Shown piece after piece: positions 33,294 to 41,563 of a stretch of 64,000 bases of DNA. Made by a program: the position numbers and the translations under genes. The notes beneath the pieces are model-generated. The model worked only from the letters and a program-made list of their open reading frames with translations. It made no database searches and was not told the DNA's origin. Location of the stretch: contig DAIQOI010000007.1 in NCBI GenBank assembly GCA_036787955.1, forward strand, positions 88,326-152,325, written 5' to 3'. Position 1 is the first letter of the stretch, and every line of letters begins with the position of its first letter. Origin of the DNA: UBA2336 sp036787955 (GTDB lineage: Bacteria > Bacteroidota > Bacteroidia > Cytophagales > Cyclobacteriaceae).

Positions 33294-33932
33294 ATGGAAA
33301 ACCCTGTACTGATATTCGGTGCCAACAACATAGGTAGGCTGGCTAAGGATATTTTTGAAAGCAACGACCATGTGGTGTATGGCTTTCTGGATGATAACAA
33401 ATCCATGCACGGCACAGAGCTGGATGACGTTGTTGTGCTGGGCAGCACGGACGATGACGGTTTTCTGAAATTAATTGGCAAAAAATGCGAAGCCTTTGTG
33501 GCCTCCGATGAGACACGTTTGCGAAAAGCCTTGGTTAAAATGCTGCTCGAAAAGCGGAAGGTTCAGCCCGTAAACGCTATTCATAAACTGGCGTTGGTTT
33601 CACCGCGTGTTACAATAGGCTATGGCAACCTGATTGATCAGGGGGCTGTGTTGTCAGCGGGTGTTCAGCTTGGGCATTACGTGGTGGTGCATGCAGGCAC
33701 CGTGATAGGGCCGGGCACAACAATAGGCGATCATGTACAGATTGGTGCGCGCGCAGTTATTAATGCAGATGTTCAGATAGGCGAAGGTGCCTTTATTGGT
33801 TCGGGTGTGGTGGTGGTGGCTGGGGTAACCATCGGAAAAGATGCACGAGTAGGCGCAGGTTCTGTAGTCATCGGCAATGTTGCTGAAGGGGAGACAGTGT
33901 TTGGTAATCCTGCAAAACCGGTAGGCTCATAA
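33294..33932 (+). CDS. NeuD/PglD-like sugar O- or N-acyltransferase with hexapeptide repeats
   Basis: 212 residues. N-terminal Rossmann-like part (PVLIFGANNIGRLAKDIFES) of the PglD type, which binds a nucleotide sugar, and a C-terminal left-handed beta helix of hexapeptide repeats (VTIGYGNLIDQGAVLSAG, IGPGTTIGDHVQIGARAVI). These enzymes acetylate an amino or hydroxyl group of a sugar used in surface glycans. The catalytic His of the family should lie in the GHYVVVHAG segment. No other glycan genes are adjacent, so the substrate is open. Confidence 0.82.
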   Translation: MENPVLIFGANNIGRLAKDIFESNDHVVYGFLDDNKSMHGTELDDVVVLGSTDDDGFLKLIGKKCEAFVASDETRLRKALVKMLLEKRKVQPVNAIHKLALVSPRVTIGYGNLIDQGAVLSAGVQLGHYVVVHAGTVIGPGTTIGDHVQIGARAVINADVQIGEGAFIGSGVVVVAGVTIGKDARVGAGSVVIGNVAEGETVFGNPAKPVGS

Positions 33933-33970
33933 AACAATCAAGGTTAGCCAACTGACTAACCTTGATTGTT
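33933..33970 (+). terminator. Strong hairpin after the NeuD-like gene
   Basis: AACAATCAAGGTTAG (33933-33947) and exact complement (33956-33970), 8-nt loop, right after the stop. The flanking A and T residues make it usable in both directions. A second small palindrome ATGATCGA-AC-TCGATCAT (33972-33989) follows, next to the stop of the Lys/Ala peptide gene. Confidence 0.8.
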
Positions 33971-33988
33971 CATGATCGAACTCGATCA

Positions 33989-34057
33989 TTACTTCTTCTT
34001 CTTGGCGGCTTTCTTAGCTTTCTTAGCCTTCTTTGCTTTTTTCGCTTTCTTTGCCAT
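33989..34057 (-). CDS. 22-residue lysine/alanine repeat peptide
   Basis: A short frame from ATG (34057) to TAA (33989) encodes Met followed by repeats of A-K-K (five times), then A-A and four lysines: 15 of 22 residues... in short, only Ala and Lys after Met. The frame uses both AAA and AAG, and GCA, GCG, GCT and GCC, so it is a coding pattern kept at protein level rather than a simple DNA repeat. It resembles the tails of histone H1-like (HC1/KfrA-type) DNA-binding proteins. A TACTTTTA -7-like site lies at 34094-34101 (minus), and the gene ends against a palindrome and a shared hairpin terminator. It probably binds nucleic acid; this is inference. Confidence 0.6.
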   Translation of the reverse strand: MAKKAKKAKKAKKAKKAAKKKK

Positions 34058-34660
34058 AGCGTTTTACGTTTAAGTGAAACATAATTTGAATATAAAAGTA
34101 GAACATTGATTTTAATTACACAAATTATTCACAAAGTTTTTTGATTTGTGCCATCTACGATTCACTCACTTACCTTACCGATCTCTGCATGAATTGTTCT
34201 GATCGCTTTTATAATTACAATCTTTCATTTACTGTTCAATGTTATTGCAAAGCATTGAAATGCATTTTGTCATTTCGGGAAAAAGAAAGTGCTTGTTGAG
34301 GTGCTGTCGTTTACGTCTTACAGCAGTATGCTTGCGTTTACTGAGAATAAAGTTATTAAGTCAAACAAGGGAAAAATTGCTTTCCAGGCACAGATCACAA
34401 CGAAAGCCTGCACACCTTGCTGGCTGATTAAAGACGAGAAACCAAGTAAAAAATTGAGTTGCTAAATTGAGTTGCTGAAGCAACGACAGAGTGCATCGTT
34501 TCAATGCATGAAGAAAGGCTGTAACAGGTTAATACGACATAAGCCTGAAAGGCTATACCCCTGTCATGCGCAGATACGTGATAGAAAATAGGGAAATGGA
34601 AAAGAGTGAATGCGTTGCGGCAGCAAGCTATTGATGCAACAGGAACGCGCTGAACAGAAG
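34058..34660. other. About 600 bp with no recognisable gene
   Basis: AT-rich at the left, then low-complexity sequence. A 13-bp direct repeat AAATTGAGTTGCT occurs twice head to tail (34451-34476). No RNA gene or protein of known type was recognised. Confidence 0.5.
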
Positions 34661-35016
34661 ATGTACCCGGGCTCGTCTGCCGGAACTTAACCTTGAAAAA
34701 AACAGGGAAAAGAAAAAGCAGGAAATTACCTTAATCTTAATTTTTTAATGTACCCCCGGCAGGCTTGCCTGACGGAACTTACCTTAGAAGAAGAAGAGAA
34801 ACCAGAAAATTATCCGCACTTATTAATGTACCCCCGGCAGGCTTGTCTGCCGGAACTTAACCTTGAAAAAAACAGGGAAAAGAAAAAGCAGGAAATTACN
34901 NNNNNNNNNNNNNNNNNNNNNNNNNNNNNNNNNNNNNNNNNNNNNNNNNNNNNNNNNNNNNNNNNNNNNNNNNNNNNNNNNNNNNNNNNNNNNNNNNNNC
35001 TTAATCTTAATTTTTT
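34661..35016. repeat. Tandem repeats carrying the 3' end of tRNA-Arg
   Basis: The 17-mer AATGTACCCCCGGCAGG, which at 35017-35033 is the tRNA 3' end plus 4 bp, recurs at 34747-34763 and 34825-34841, with a damaged copy at 34661. Each is followed by a hairpin (CCGGCAG-GCTTGT-CTGCCGG at 34834-34853) and an A-rich body. 34675-34729 and 34845-34899 are identical over 55 bp. A 100-N gap interrupts the last unit. Confidence 0.85.
34900..34999. other. Assembly gap (100 N)
   Basis: Exactly 100 N, the standard placeholder for a gap of unknown size. The bases on both sides join to form a perfect 89-bp copy of 34675-34763, so the missing piece is probably a whole number of repeat units, possibly none. 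Confidence 0.97.
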
Positions 35017-35020
35017 AATG

Positions 35021-35092
35021 TACCCCCGGCAGGAATCGAACCTGCACCTAGAGCTCCGGAGGCTCTCGTTATATCCATTTAACTACAGGGGC
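35021..35092 (-). tRNA. tRNA-Arg (anticodon CCG)
   Basis: 72 nt on the minus strand. Acceptor GCCCCTG pairs with CGGGGGT (two G-U pairs), discriminator A, CCA not encoded. D arm with AGTTAAATGGATA, anticodon stem AGAGC/GCTCT with loop CTCCGGA giving CCG (reads CGG, arginine), and T arm GCAGG-TTCGAAT-CCTGC. The repeat array lies directly in its 3' trailer. Confidence 0.93.
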
Positions 35093-35181
35093 ATAAAACA
35101 GCCCCACTTCGGGGGCTGTCTTCCGTAAAATTAACGCACAAAGGTAGGTATTCTGCTACGCTTTAAAAAGCAATGGAAACG

Positions 35182-35745
35182 TTAAGCTTTAACCCACGAC
35201 CAGCAGATGCCTTTCTTAATGCGGTATACATGCATTTCAGACAGGTTGAACTCCTCCGCAATCTCGCGGAAAGTATGACCTTCCTTCAGCCTGCGTTTAA
35301 TCTGCTTTACACGCTCAGCATTAAGCTTCTGGCCATTGTTGGTACGATTGGGCTTGATCTGCTTGGGGTTGGACACCAGATGGACCCGCAACTCATCCAG
35401 GGTTACCCATTTCAGATTTTTTACATTGTTGTTATCCGGGTTAAAGTCTAGGTGGATAACATACTTGTGCTGCTTACTGGGCCGCTTTAAGAAATGTTCG
35501 GCCACCAGGCGATGTACCAGGAATGACTGCGATTTGCCCTTGCGCATCAGGTGAACACCGGGGTAATCGCGCAGGCGCATCAGTGCCAGAAAATAACCTA
35601 CTGTAGGTTTTTCTGAAAATGATATCACCCGTCCGTGGCTGGTGATAGCATAACGTTGCCCCTCCTTGGATTTGAAATCAGGCATGACCTTAACTTTCTC
35701 TCCGGGCTGGAGCTTAATGGGTTTGATTTTTTTTGTTAGTACCAT
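35182..35745 (-). CDS. NUMOD4/HNH-type DNA-binding protein with C-terminal helix-turn-helix
   Basis: 187 residues. An N-terminal NUMOD4-like part (EGQRYAITSHGRVISFSE), an HNH-like part (VHRLVAEHFLKRP, IHLDFNPDNNNVKNLKWVT) and a C-terminal helix-turn-helix (VKQIKRRLKEGHTFREIAEE). Such proteins resemble homing endonucleases of introns and phages, but this one is free-standing; many Cytophagales carry similar genes. In IHLDFNPDNN the usual NHIDGNKxNN pattern is altered (first N replaced by I, G by F), so nuclease activity may be lost. Its ATG overlaps the end of the AraC gene by 10 bp, and it lies 90 bp from tRNA-Arg. Confidence 0.75.
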   Translation of the reverse strand: MVLTKKIKPIKLQPGEKVKVMPDFKSKEGQRYAITSHGRVISFSEKPTVGYFLALMRLRDYPGVHLMRKGKSQSFLVHRLVAEHFLKRPSKQHKYVIHLDFNPDNNNVKNLKWVTLDELRVHLVSNPKQIKPNRTNNGQKLNAERVKQIKRRLKEGHTFREIAEEFNLSEMHVYRIKKGICWSWVKA

Positions 35746-36599
35746 AGGCTTCTGGTTAGATAGGTTTTAGGTGTTTGACTGGTTAAACGTTTAAAAATAC
35801 GATTAAAATTAGAAATATTTTGAAAACCAACAGCATAACAGACGTTTTCAACAGTCATGGACTGCCGCAACAACAACTGGCAGGCCTTCCGCACACGTAC
35901 CTCCTGTAAGAAGGAAACATAGCTCTTTCGGGTATGCTGCCTGAAGTATCGGCAGAAAGCTGCGGGTGTCATATGAGCTATATCAGCAACCTCCCGTAAG
36001 GTAATCTTCCGGTGGTATTCCCGGAAGGTAAACTCCAATACATCATTCATCCGCTTATCCTGACCGCTCATCACAGGATAATTACCGGACATACCAAGCA
36101 CGTTAAGACCCGCCTTTCCACTTAGAAAATTCAGCAGTTCAAGAAACAGTATTAATCTTTCTGCCCCTGCAGCGTGTTGTATCCGTTCCATCTGCATGCC
36201 CACCCACCCGCAGTCTTGTTTTTTTACACCAAAACCCTGACGGGCCCGCTGCAGAAAATTATATATGCCGGCCACTTCGTTCAGCTTCCAGAATTTCTCT
36301 CCCAGATAAGCAGGCGAAAAGTAAATTGAAAAGCTATGCGCTCCCGGTGAATCCTGCCGGTAATACACTTCATCGTTCCGGAAAACATGGGGCAGGTTGC
36401 TGCCCAAAACAAATACATCACCCGGCTCAAACCGGCCGATATAATCTCCGGCTATCAGTAACCCCTCGCCAGCCTTAATCCACATGATCTGCACTTCTTC
36501 ATGCCGGTGAAATTTATCATAAAAATGGGCCACCCTGTCTTCCTGGAAACGAAAAGCCTCATCCGTAACATGAGGAACCTGAAAGGGAAGTACCTTCAT
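35736..36599 (-). CDS. AraC-family regulator, probable activator of the hydroxyproline operon
   Basis: 287 residues. N-terminal cupin ligand-binding domain (HEEVQIMWIKAGEGLLIAGD, then GDVFVLGSNLPHVF) and C-terminal double helix-turn-helix (ITLREVADIAHMTPAAFCRYF, VENVCYAVGFQNISNFNRIF). It is divergent from the four-gene hydroxyproline operon, with 126 bp between the start codons, so it likely senses a pathway compound and controls that operon. Its stop overlaps the start of the NUMOD4 gene. Confidence 0.88.
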   Translation of the reverse strand: MKVLPFQVPHVTDEAFRFQEDRVAHFYDKFHRHEEVQIMWIKAGEGLLIAGDYIGRFEPGDVFVLGSNLPHVFRNDEVYYRQDSPGAHSFSIYFSPAYLGEKFWKLNEVAGIYNFLQRARQGFGVKKQDCGWVGMQMERIQHAAGAERLILFLELLNFLSGKAGLNVLGMSGNYPVMSGQDKRMNDVLEFTFREYHRKITLREVADIAHMTPAAFCRYFRQHTRKSYVSFLQEVRVRKACQLLLRQSMTVENVCYAVGFQNISNFNRIFKRLTSQTPKTYLTRSLWY

Positions 36600-36725
36600 T
36601 TGCAGCTTTTAACTAAAAACACTGTAAAAATCAGACTTTCTGGTTAAAATCGTATAAGAATTGAATAAGAGCAGCAAATCAGGCTGACCAGCGGTTAATT
36701 ATCTTGGCCATCAGCTTAAACCCGG

Positions 36726-37634
36726 ATGGACATGAACTGGCAAGGCATTTTTCCTGCACTCACCACCCCGTTTAGATCAGACGAGACGCTCGACCTTATG
36801 TTGTTTGAAAAACAGGTTATCGCACAAATGAAGGCAGGCGTACATGGCATTATTATCGGGGGCTCGCTGGGCGAAGCCAGCACCTTAACGCGTGCCGAAA
36901 AATTTGAACTTGTACAGCTTGCCCTTAAACTAACGCACAATACAATACCGGTGGTGATGAACATTGCCGAAGGCAGTACAGCCGAGGCCATCGACCAGGC
37001 GCGTCAGGCCGAGCGCCTCCAGGTTAACGGGCTCATGCTCTTACCCCCCATGCGGTATAAGTCGGATGAGCGGGAAACGCTGCATTTTTTTAAAAGCGTG
37101 GCCTCAGCCACCTCTTTACCCATTATGGTGTACAACAATCCGGTGGATTATAAAATTGAGGTTACACCCTCCATGTTTGAAGAGCTGGCCGGCCACCCGA
37201 ACATACAGGCTGTTAAGGAATCTACCCGCGACATATCCAATGTTACCCGGATGATCAACCGCTTTGGTGATCGCTTCAGTATTTTATGCGGGGTGGACAC
37301 ACTGGCCATGGAAGAGCTGCTGATGGGAGCCAGCGGCTGGGTAGCCGGGCTGGTGTGTGCCTTTCCACAGGAAACCGTAGCACTCTACAACTTTATCCAA
37401 ACCGGCCAGCTTCAGCGCGCCCTGAAGCTTTACCGGTGGTTTCTGCCACTGCTGGAGCTGGACATCCACCCAAAACTGGTTCAGTATATTAAACTGGCCG
37501 CCCAGGAAGCCGGACTGGGCACGGAATATGTACGCTCACCCCGCCTGACCCTTTCCGGCGAAGAACGCGAACGCATCCTGAAAATCATCCGTAAGGGCCT
37601 TGAAACCCGGCCTTCGGCTGAAGAACTGCGTTAA
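36726..37634 (+). CDS. DapA-family lyase, probable pyrroline-4-hydroxy-2-carboxylate deaminase
   Basis: 302 residues of the dihydrodipicolinate synthase/N-acetylneuraminate lyase family, a cytoplasmic (beta/alpha)8 barrel. Schiff-base lysine K164 in AVKESTRDISN and the tyrosine Y136 in PIMVYNNP are present; the substrate loop GGSLGEASTL replaces the GTTGE of DapA. As first gene of an operon with an epimerase, a D-amino acid dehydrogenase and a semialdehyde dehydrogenase, it should convert 1-pyrroline-4-hydroxy-2-carboxylate to 2-oxoglutarate semialdehyde with loss of ammonia. The true DapA of lysine synthesis is less likely. Confidence 0.85.
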   Translation: MDMNWQGIFPALTTPFRSDETLDLMLFEKQVIAQMKAGVHGIIIGGSLGEASTLTRAEKFELVQLALKLTHNTIPVVMNIAEGSTAEAIDQARQAERLQVNGLMLLPPMRYKSDERETLHFFKSVASATSLPIMVYNNPVDYKIEVTPSMFEELAGHPNIQAVKESTRDISNVTRMINRFGDRFSILCGVDTLAMEELLMGASGWVAGLVCAFPQETVALYNFIQTGQLQRALKLYRWFLPLLELDIHPKLVQYIKLAAQEAGLGTEYVRSPRLTLSGEERERILKIIRKGLETRPSAEELR

Positions 37635-37679
37635 AGTAAAACCAGGTGCATCCGAATAACACGAAAATGATGAACAATT

Positions 37680-39161
37680 ATGACTTTCAACGATACCCCT
37701 CTGGAACAGATTGACGGAATCCTGCACCAGGCACAGGTTGCTTTTCTTTTGTATAAAAATTTGAACGGCAAAAAGAAAGCCGCCTTTCTGCGTGCCATAG
37801 CCGATGAGATTGAAGCACTCGACCACCAGCTTATCAAAACGGCCATGCGCGAAACCAATCTCCCTGAGGCGCGCATTATTGCGGAACGCACCCGCACCAC
37901 CGGGCACTGCCGCATGTTTGCAGACGTGGCAGAAGAAGGTTCATGGGTTGAAGCCCGCATAGATACGGCCATACCCCACCGCGTGCCCACACCCAAACCC
38001 GACATCCGCAAAATGCTGGTACCCATCGGGCCGGTGGTTGTTTTCGGGGCGGCCAATTTCCCCCTGGCCTACTCTACGGCCGGTGGCGACACGGCTTCTG
38101 CCCTGGCAGCCGGTTGCCCGGTGATTGTCAAAGCCCATCCTGCACACCCCGAAACATCATCGCTGGTGGCAGAAGCCATCTTCAAAGCCATGCAAACAAC
38201 CGGTATGCCAAAGGGTGTATTTCAGCATGTTTATGGTAGCAGTTTTGCCGTAGGACAGGCGCTTGTCAAACATCCGCTGACCAAAGCTGTAGGCTTTACT
38301 GGCTCACTGGCTGGTGGCAAAGCCTTGTTCGATATCGCCTGCCAACGCCCGGAACCCATACCTGTTTTTGCCGAGATGAGCAGCATCAACCCGGTTATTC
38401 TCCTTCCCGAAACGCTGAAACGCGATGCCGAAATAATAGCCACACGCATGGCCGGCAGTATTACACTGGGTGTAGGCCAGTTTTGCACCAATCCAGGTTT
38501 AATGATTGCGCTGGATGATGAGGGCCTTGACAGATTTATTCAACATTTGGCAAAAGCCATTGAAGAAACACTGCCCGGTACTATGCTGCATGCCGGTATT
38601 GCAGAGAATTATCACAGCAAACTGAAGCGCGCATTGGAACAAAAAGGAGTGAAAACGGAGGCTGCCGCAAAACAGGAAGGCAATGCCATGGAAGGTCGTC
38701 CGCTGGTAGCTTCAGTAAATGCAGATGGTTTTTTAAACAATCCAACCCTTGCCGAAGAGGTGTTTGGTCCTTTCTCTCTCATTGTGCGGTGCAAGTCGTG
38801 GGATTTGTTGAACCGCGTAATCAGTCACCTGCACGGGCAGTTAACAGCAACCATACAGGGCGATGAAGAGGAGATAAAAGCACATCCATTCCTGCTTAAC
38901 ATTTTAATTGAAAAAGCCGGCAGGTTGATTATCAATGGTGTACCCACGGGTGTTGAAGTATGCCCGTCCATGATGCATGGCGGTCCGTTTCCGGCAACTA
39001 CCGATTCACGGTTTACAGCCGTAGGACGGGATGCCGTGAAGCGCTTTGCCAGGCCGGTGGCCTTTCAGAATTTTCCCGATGCGCTGCTGCCCGATGAACT
39101 GAAGGCGTCCAATCCGCTTAACATCTGGCGCATGCTCAACAATGAGTGGGGTAAACACTGA
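37680..39161 (+). CDS. 2,5-dioxovalerate (2-oxoglutarate semialdehyde) dehydrogenase
   Basis: 493 residues of the aldehyde dehydrogenase superfamily. Catalytic C269 in GVGQFCTNPG and E232 in VFAEMSSINP are in place; GPVVVFGAANFPLAYS and GFTGSLAGGKALFD form the NAD(P)-binding part. The GQFCTNPG form and FAEMSS motif are those of NADP-type 2-oxoglutarate semialdehyde dehydrogenases. It makes 2-oxoglutarate, the end product of hydroxyproline breakdown, in the cytoplasm. It follows the DapA-like gene by 45 bp and precedes the epimerase by 9 bp. Confidence 0.92.
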   Translation: MTFNDTPLEQIDGILHQAQVAFLLYKNLNGKKKAAFLRAIADEIEALDHQLIKTAMRETNLPEARIIAERTRTTGHCRMFADVAEEGSWVEARIDTAIPHRVPTPKPDIRKMLVPIGPVVVFGAANFPLAYSTAGGDTASALAAGCPVIVKAHPAHPETSSLVAEAIFKAMQTTGMPKGVFQHVYGSSFAVGQALVKHPLTKAVGFTGSLAGGKALFDIACQRPEPIPVFAEMSSINPVILLPETLKRDAEIIATRMAGSITLGVGQFCTNPGLMIALDDEGLDRFIQHLAKAIEETLPGTMLHAGIAENYHSKLKRALEQKGVKTEAAAKQEGNAMEGRPLVASVNADGFLNNPTLAEEVFGPFSLIVRCKSWDLLNRVISHLHGQLTATIQGDEEEIKAHPFLLNILIEKAGRLIINGVPTGVEVCPSMMHGGPFPATTDSRFTAVGRDAVKRFARPVAFQNFPDALLPDELKASNPLNIWRMLNNEWGKH

Positions 39162-39170
39162 CTACCTTGT

Positions 39171-40175
39171 ATGAAGAAAGCCACGTTTGTATGTATTGAT
39201 GCACACACCTGCGGCAACCCGGTGCGTGTTGTAGCCGAGGGTGGCCCGGCATTGAAAGGCGCGAACATGAGCGAAAAACGGCAACACTTTATCCGGGAAT
39301 ACGACTGGATACGCAAAGGCCTGATGTTTGAGCCACGCGGGCACGACATGATGAGCGGCAGCATCCTCTATCCCCCATCCGACCCGCGCAACGATGCCGG
39401 AATTCTTTTTATTGAAACCAGCGGATGCCTGCCCATGTGCGGGCATGGAACCATCGGAACGGTAACGGTGGCCATCGAGCACAATCTTATCAAGCCAAAA
39501 ACCCCTGGCGTGCTGAATCTGGAGGTGCCGGCCGGTGTTATTCAGGTTGCTTACAAACAGGAGGGCGGCAAGGTAAAGTCGGTGCGCATACGCAATGTGA
39601 AATCGTTTCTGGCAGCGCAATCGCTAAAGGTGCCATGCCCGGAGCTGGGCGAACTGACTGTTGATGTATCATATGGCGGCAACTTCTACGCAATTGTGGA
39701 TGTACAGCCCAACTTTCCGGGACTGGAGCATTTTACAGCCGATAAGATGATAAGCTGGAGCCGGGAGTTGCGCAAAGCCATCAACGAACGATATACCTTT
39801 GTTCATCCCGATGATCCTACCATAAGGGGCTGTTCGCATATTCTATGGACGGGCTCCGTTATTAATCCGGGATCATCGGCCCGCAATGCTGTTTTTTATG
39901 GCGATAAGGCCATCGATCGTTCGCCCTGCGGCACGGGTACCTCAGCACGCATGGCTCAATGGTTTGCTTATGGTAAACTGAAGCCGGGGGATGAGTTTAT
40001 CCACGAAAGTATTATCGGATCAACGTTCATTGGCAGGATTGAAGAAGTAACCGATGTGTACGGAAAACCGGCCATTATTCCTTCCATTGAAGGCTGGGCA
40101 CGCATCTTCGGGCATAACACCATCACTATTGATGAGGAAGATGATCCGTACGCATTTGGCTTCCAGGTTATTTAA
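39171..40175 (+). CDS. 4-hydroxyproline 2-epimerase (proline racemase family)
   Basis: 334 residues. Both catalytic cysteines are present: C90 in LPMCGHGTIGT and C253 in SPCGTGTSARM. Having two cysteines points to an epimerase; trans-3-hydroxyproline dehydratases of the same family have Thr at the second place. It would interconvert trans-4-hydroxy-L-proline and cis-4-hydroxy-D-proline, the entry step of the pathway, without a cofactor. The start is the ATG 9 bp after the dehydrogenase stop. Confidence 0.92.
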   Translation: MKKATFVCIDAHTCGNPVRVVAEGGPALKGANMSEKRQHFIREYDWIRKGLMFEPRGHDMMSGSILYPPSDPRNDAGILFIETSGCLPMCGHGTIGTVTVAIEHNLIKPKTPGVLNLEVPAGVIQVAYKQEGGKVKSVRIRNVKSFLAAQSLKVPCPELGELTVDVSYGGNFYAIVDVQPNFPGLEHFTADKMISWSRELRKAINERYTFVHPDDPTIRGCSHILWTGSVINPGSSARNAVFYGDKAIDRSPCGTGTSARMAQWFAYGKLKPGDEFIHESIIGSTFIGRIEEVTDVYGKPAIIPSIEGWARIFGHNTITIDEEDDPYAFGFQVI

Positions 40176-40239
40176 CAATTGATGATTGAGCTCGTTTATT
40201 TTATTTGCTCACATACATCCATGAACTTCCCGTTTCATC

Positions 40240-41514
40240 ATGAAAATCATCATCATCGGAGGTGGCATAATCGGTATCAGCGCGGCTCATTACCTGAACC
40301 GGAGCGGTCATGAGGTTATTGTCATCGACCAGACCGACTTGCAGGATGGTTGCTCCTTTGGTAATGCCGGAATGATTGTACCCAGCCATATCATACCCCT
40401 GGCTTCGCCCGGCATGATTGCCAAAGGTATCCGGTGGATGTTCCGAACCGATAGTCCGTTTTATATCCGCCCGCGCTTTGATAAAAAACTCATGCAATGG
40501 GGCTGGCTGTTTTACCGGCACAGTACAAAAAAACAGGTAGAGCATGCCGCCCCTGCTTTGAAGGAACTCAGCATCTTCAGCAAGTTAATGTACCGTGAGC
40601 TTGCACAGGAGCTGCCTTTCGGTTTTGGCTATGAGGAGCGCGGTTTGCTGATGCTTTACCAGACACCCGGAGCAGAACATGAAGAAGAAGAGACTGCCCG
40701 CTTTGCCAACAGGCTGGGTGTTGAAGCACGTATTCTTTCGGCTGCCGAAATTCAGCGCCTCGAGCCAGATGTGCAGCTTAATGTCCGCGGAGGCGTGTAC
40801 TATCCGGGCGATGCCCATCTAATACCTCAACAACTGATGCCCCAATGGATCTCTTACCTTTCCAGGCAGGGCGTAGTTTTTCAACTGAACGATGCGGTCC
40901 GCGAATTTCACATCTCAAACAACCGCATCGGCAAGGTTATTACACAGCACGAGGAATTTGATGCGGATGAAGTAGTGCTGGCTGCCGGCTCCTGGTCGGC
41001 CACGCTGGCTGCCAAACTGGGAATCAGGCTGCCCATGGAGGCCGGAAAAGGATACAGCTTTTTAACCGATCATCCGGCTTATAAAATACGCATACCTTCC
41101 ATTCTCCTTGAAGCCCGCGTAGCCGTAACACCCATGGGTAAGCAGGTGCGGGTGGGCGGCACCATGGAGATTGCAGGAATCAGTCATCGCATCAACATGA
41201 ACCGGGTGCGGGGCATTGCCGAAGCTATACCGCGGTACTATCCCGAGGTAAAGCTGGCACTGCCCGAGCCTGAAAAGGTATGGGTGGGTCTGCGACCCTG
41301 TTCGCCCGATGGCCTGCCTTATATCGGGCGGTCGTCACGACTAAACAACCTTATCATCGCTACCGGTCATGCCATGATGGGACTAAGCCTCGGAGCTGGC
41401 ACGGGAAAACTGATAGCGCAACTGGTCAATCGGGAAAACCCCGTTGTTCCGCTTGCACCGTTTAATCCGGAAAGATTTCAATCCCTCTTCAAAAAACCAA
41501 TCGCTATGGGTTGA
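40240..41514 (+). CDS. FAD-dependent D-amino acid (cis-4-hydroxy-D-proline) dehydrogenase
   Basis: 424 residues of the DadA type. N-terminal FAD-binding motif IIIGGGIIGISAAHYL and the closing segment GLRPCSPDGLPYIG, GHAMMGLSLGAGTGK. It should oxidise cis-4-hydroxy-D-proline to 1-pyrroline-4-hydroxy-2-carboxylate and pass electrons to the respiratory chain at the inner face of the membrane. As last gene of the operon (64 bp after the epimerase) it completes the route from hydroxyproline to 2-oxoglutarate. Confidence 0.9.
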   Translation: MKIIIIGGGIIGISAAHYLNRSGHEVIVIDQTDLQDGCSFGNAGMIVPSHIIPLASPGMIAKGIRWMFRTDSPFYIRPRFDKKLMQWGWLFYRHSTKKQVEHAAPALKELSIFSKLMYRELAQELPFGFGYEERGLLMLYQTPGAEHEEEETARFANRLGVEARILSAAEIQRLEPDVQLNVRGGVYYPGDAHLIPQQLMPQWISYLSRQGVVFQLNDAVREFHISNNRIGKVITQHEEFDADEVVLAAGSWSATLAAKLGIRLPMEAGKGYSFLTDHPAYKIRIPSILLEARVAVTPMGKQVRVGGTMEIAGISHRINMNRVRGIAEAIPRYYPEVKLALPEPEKVWVGLRPCSPDGLPYIGRSSRLNNLIIATGHAMMGLSLGAGTGKLIAQLVNRENPVVPLAPFNPERFQSLFKKPIAMG

Positions 41515-41563
41515 GCTTCCTTAGGCCTGTTATTGATGCACCTTGCATTTTTTTTGATGAACT

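Noticed and set aside
34661..35033. Possible CRISPR array
   Set aside because: The units between the repeated 17-mers are themselves repeats, not unique spacers, and no cas gene is in the window.
34748..35128. Open frame through the repeats, the N run and the tRNA
   Set aside because: It depends on unknown bases and passes through tRNA-Arg; its peptide repeats come from the DNA repeat.
39171..40175. trans-3-hydroxy-L-proline dehydratase
   Set aside because: The second catalytic residue is Cys253, not Thr, and the operon partners fit the 4-hydroxyproline epimerase route.
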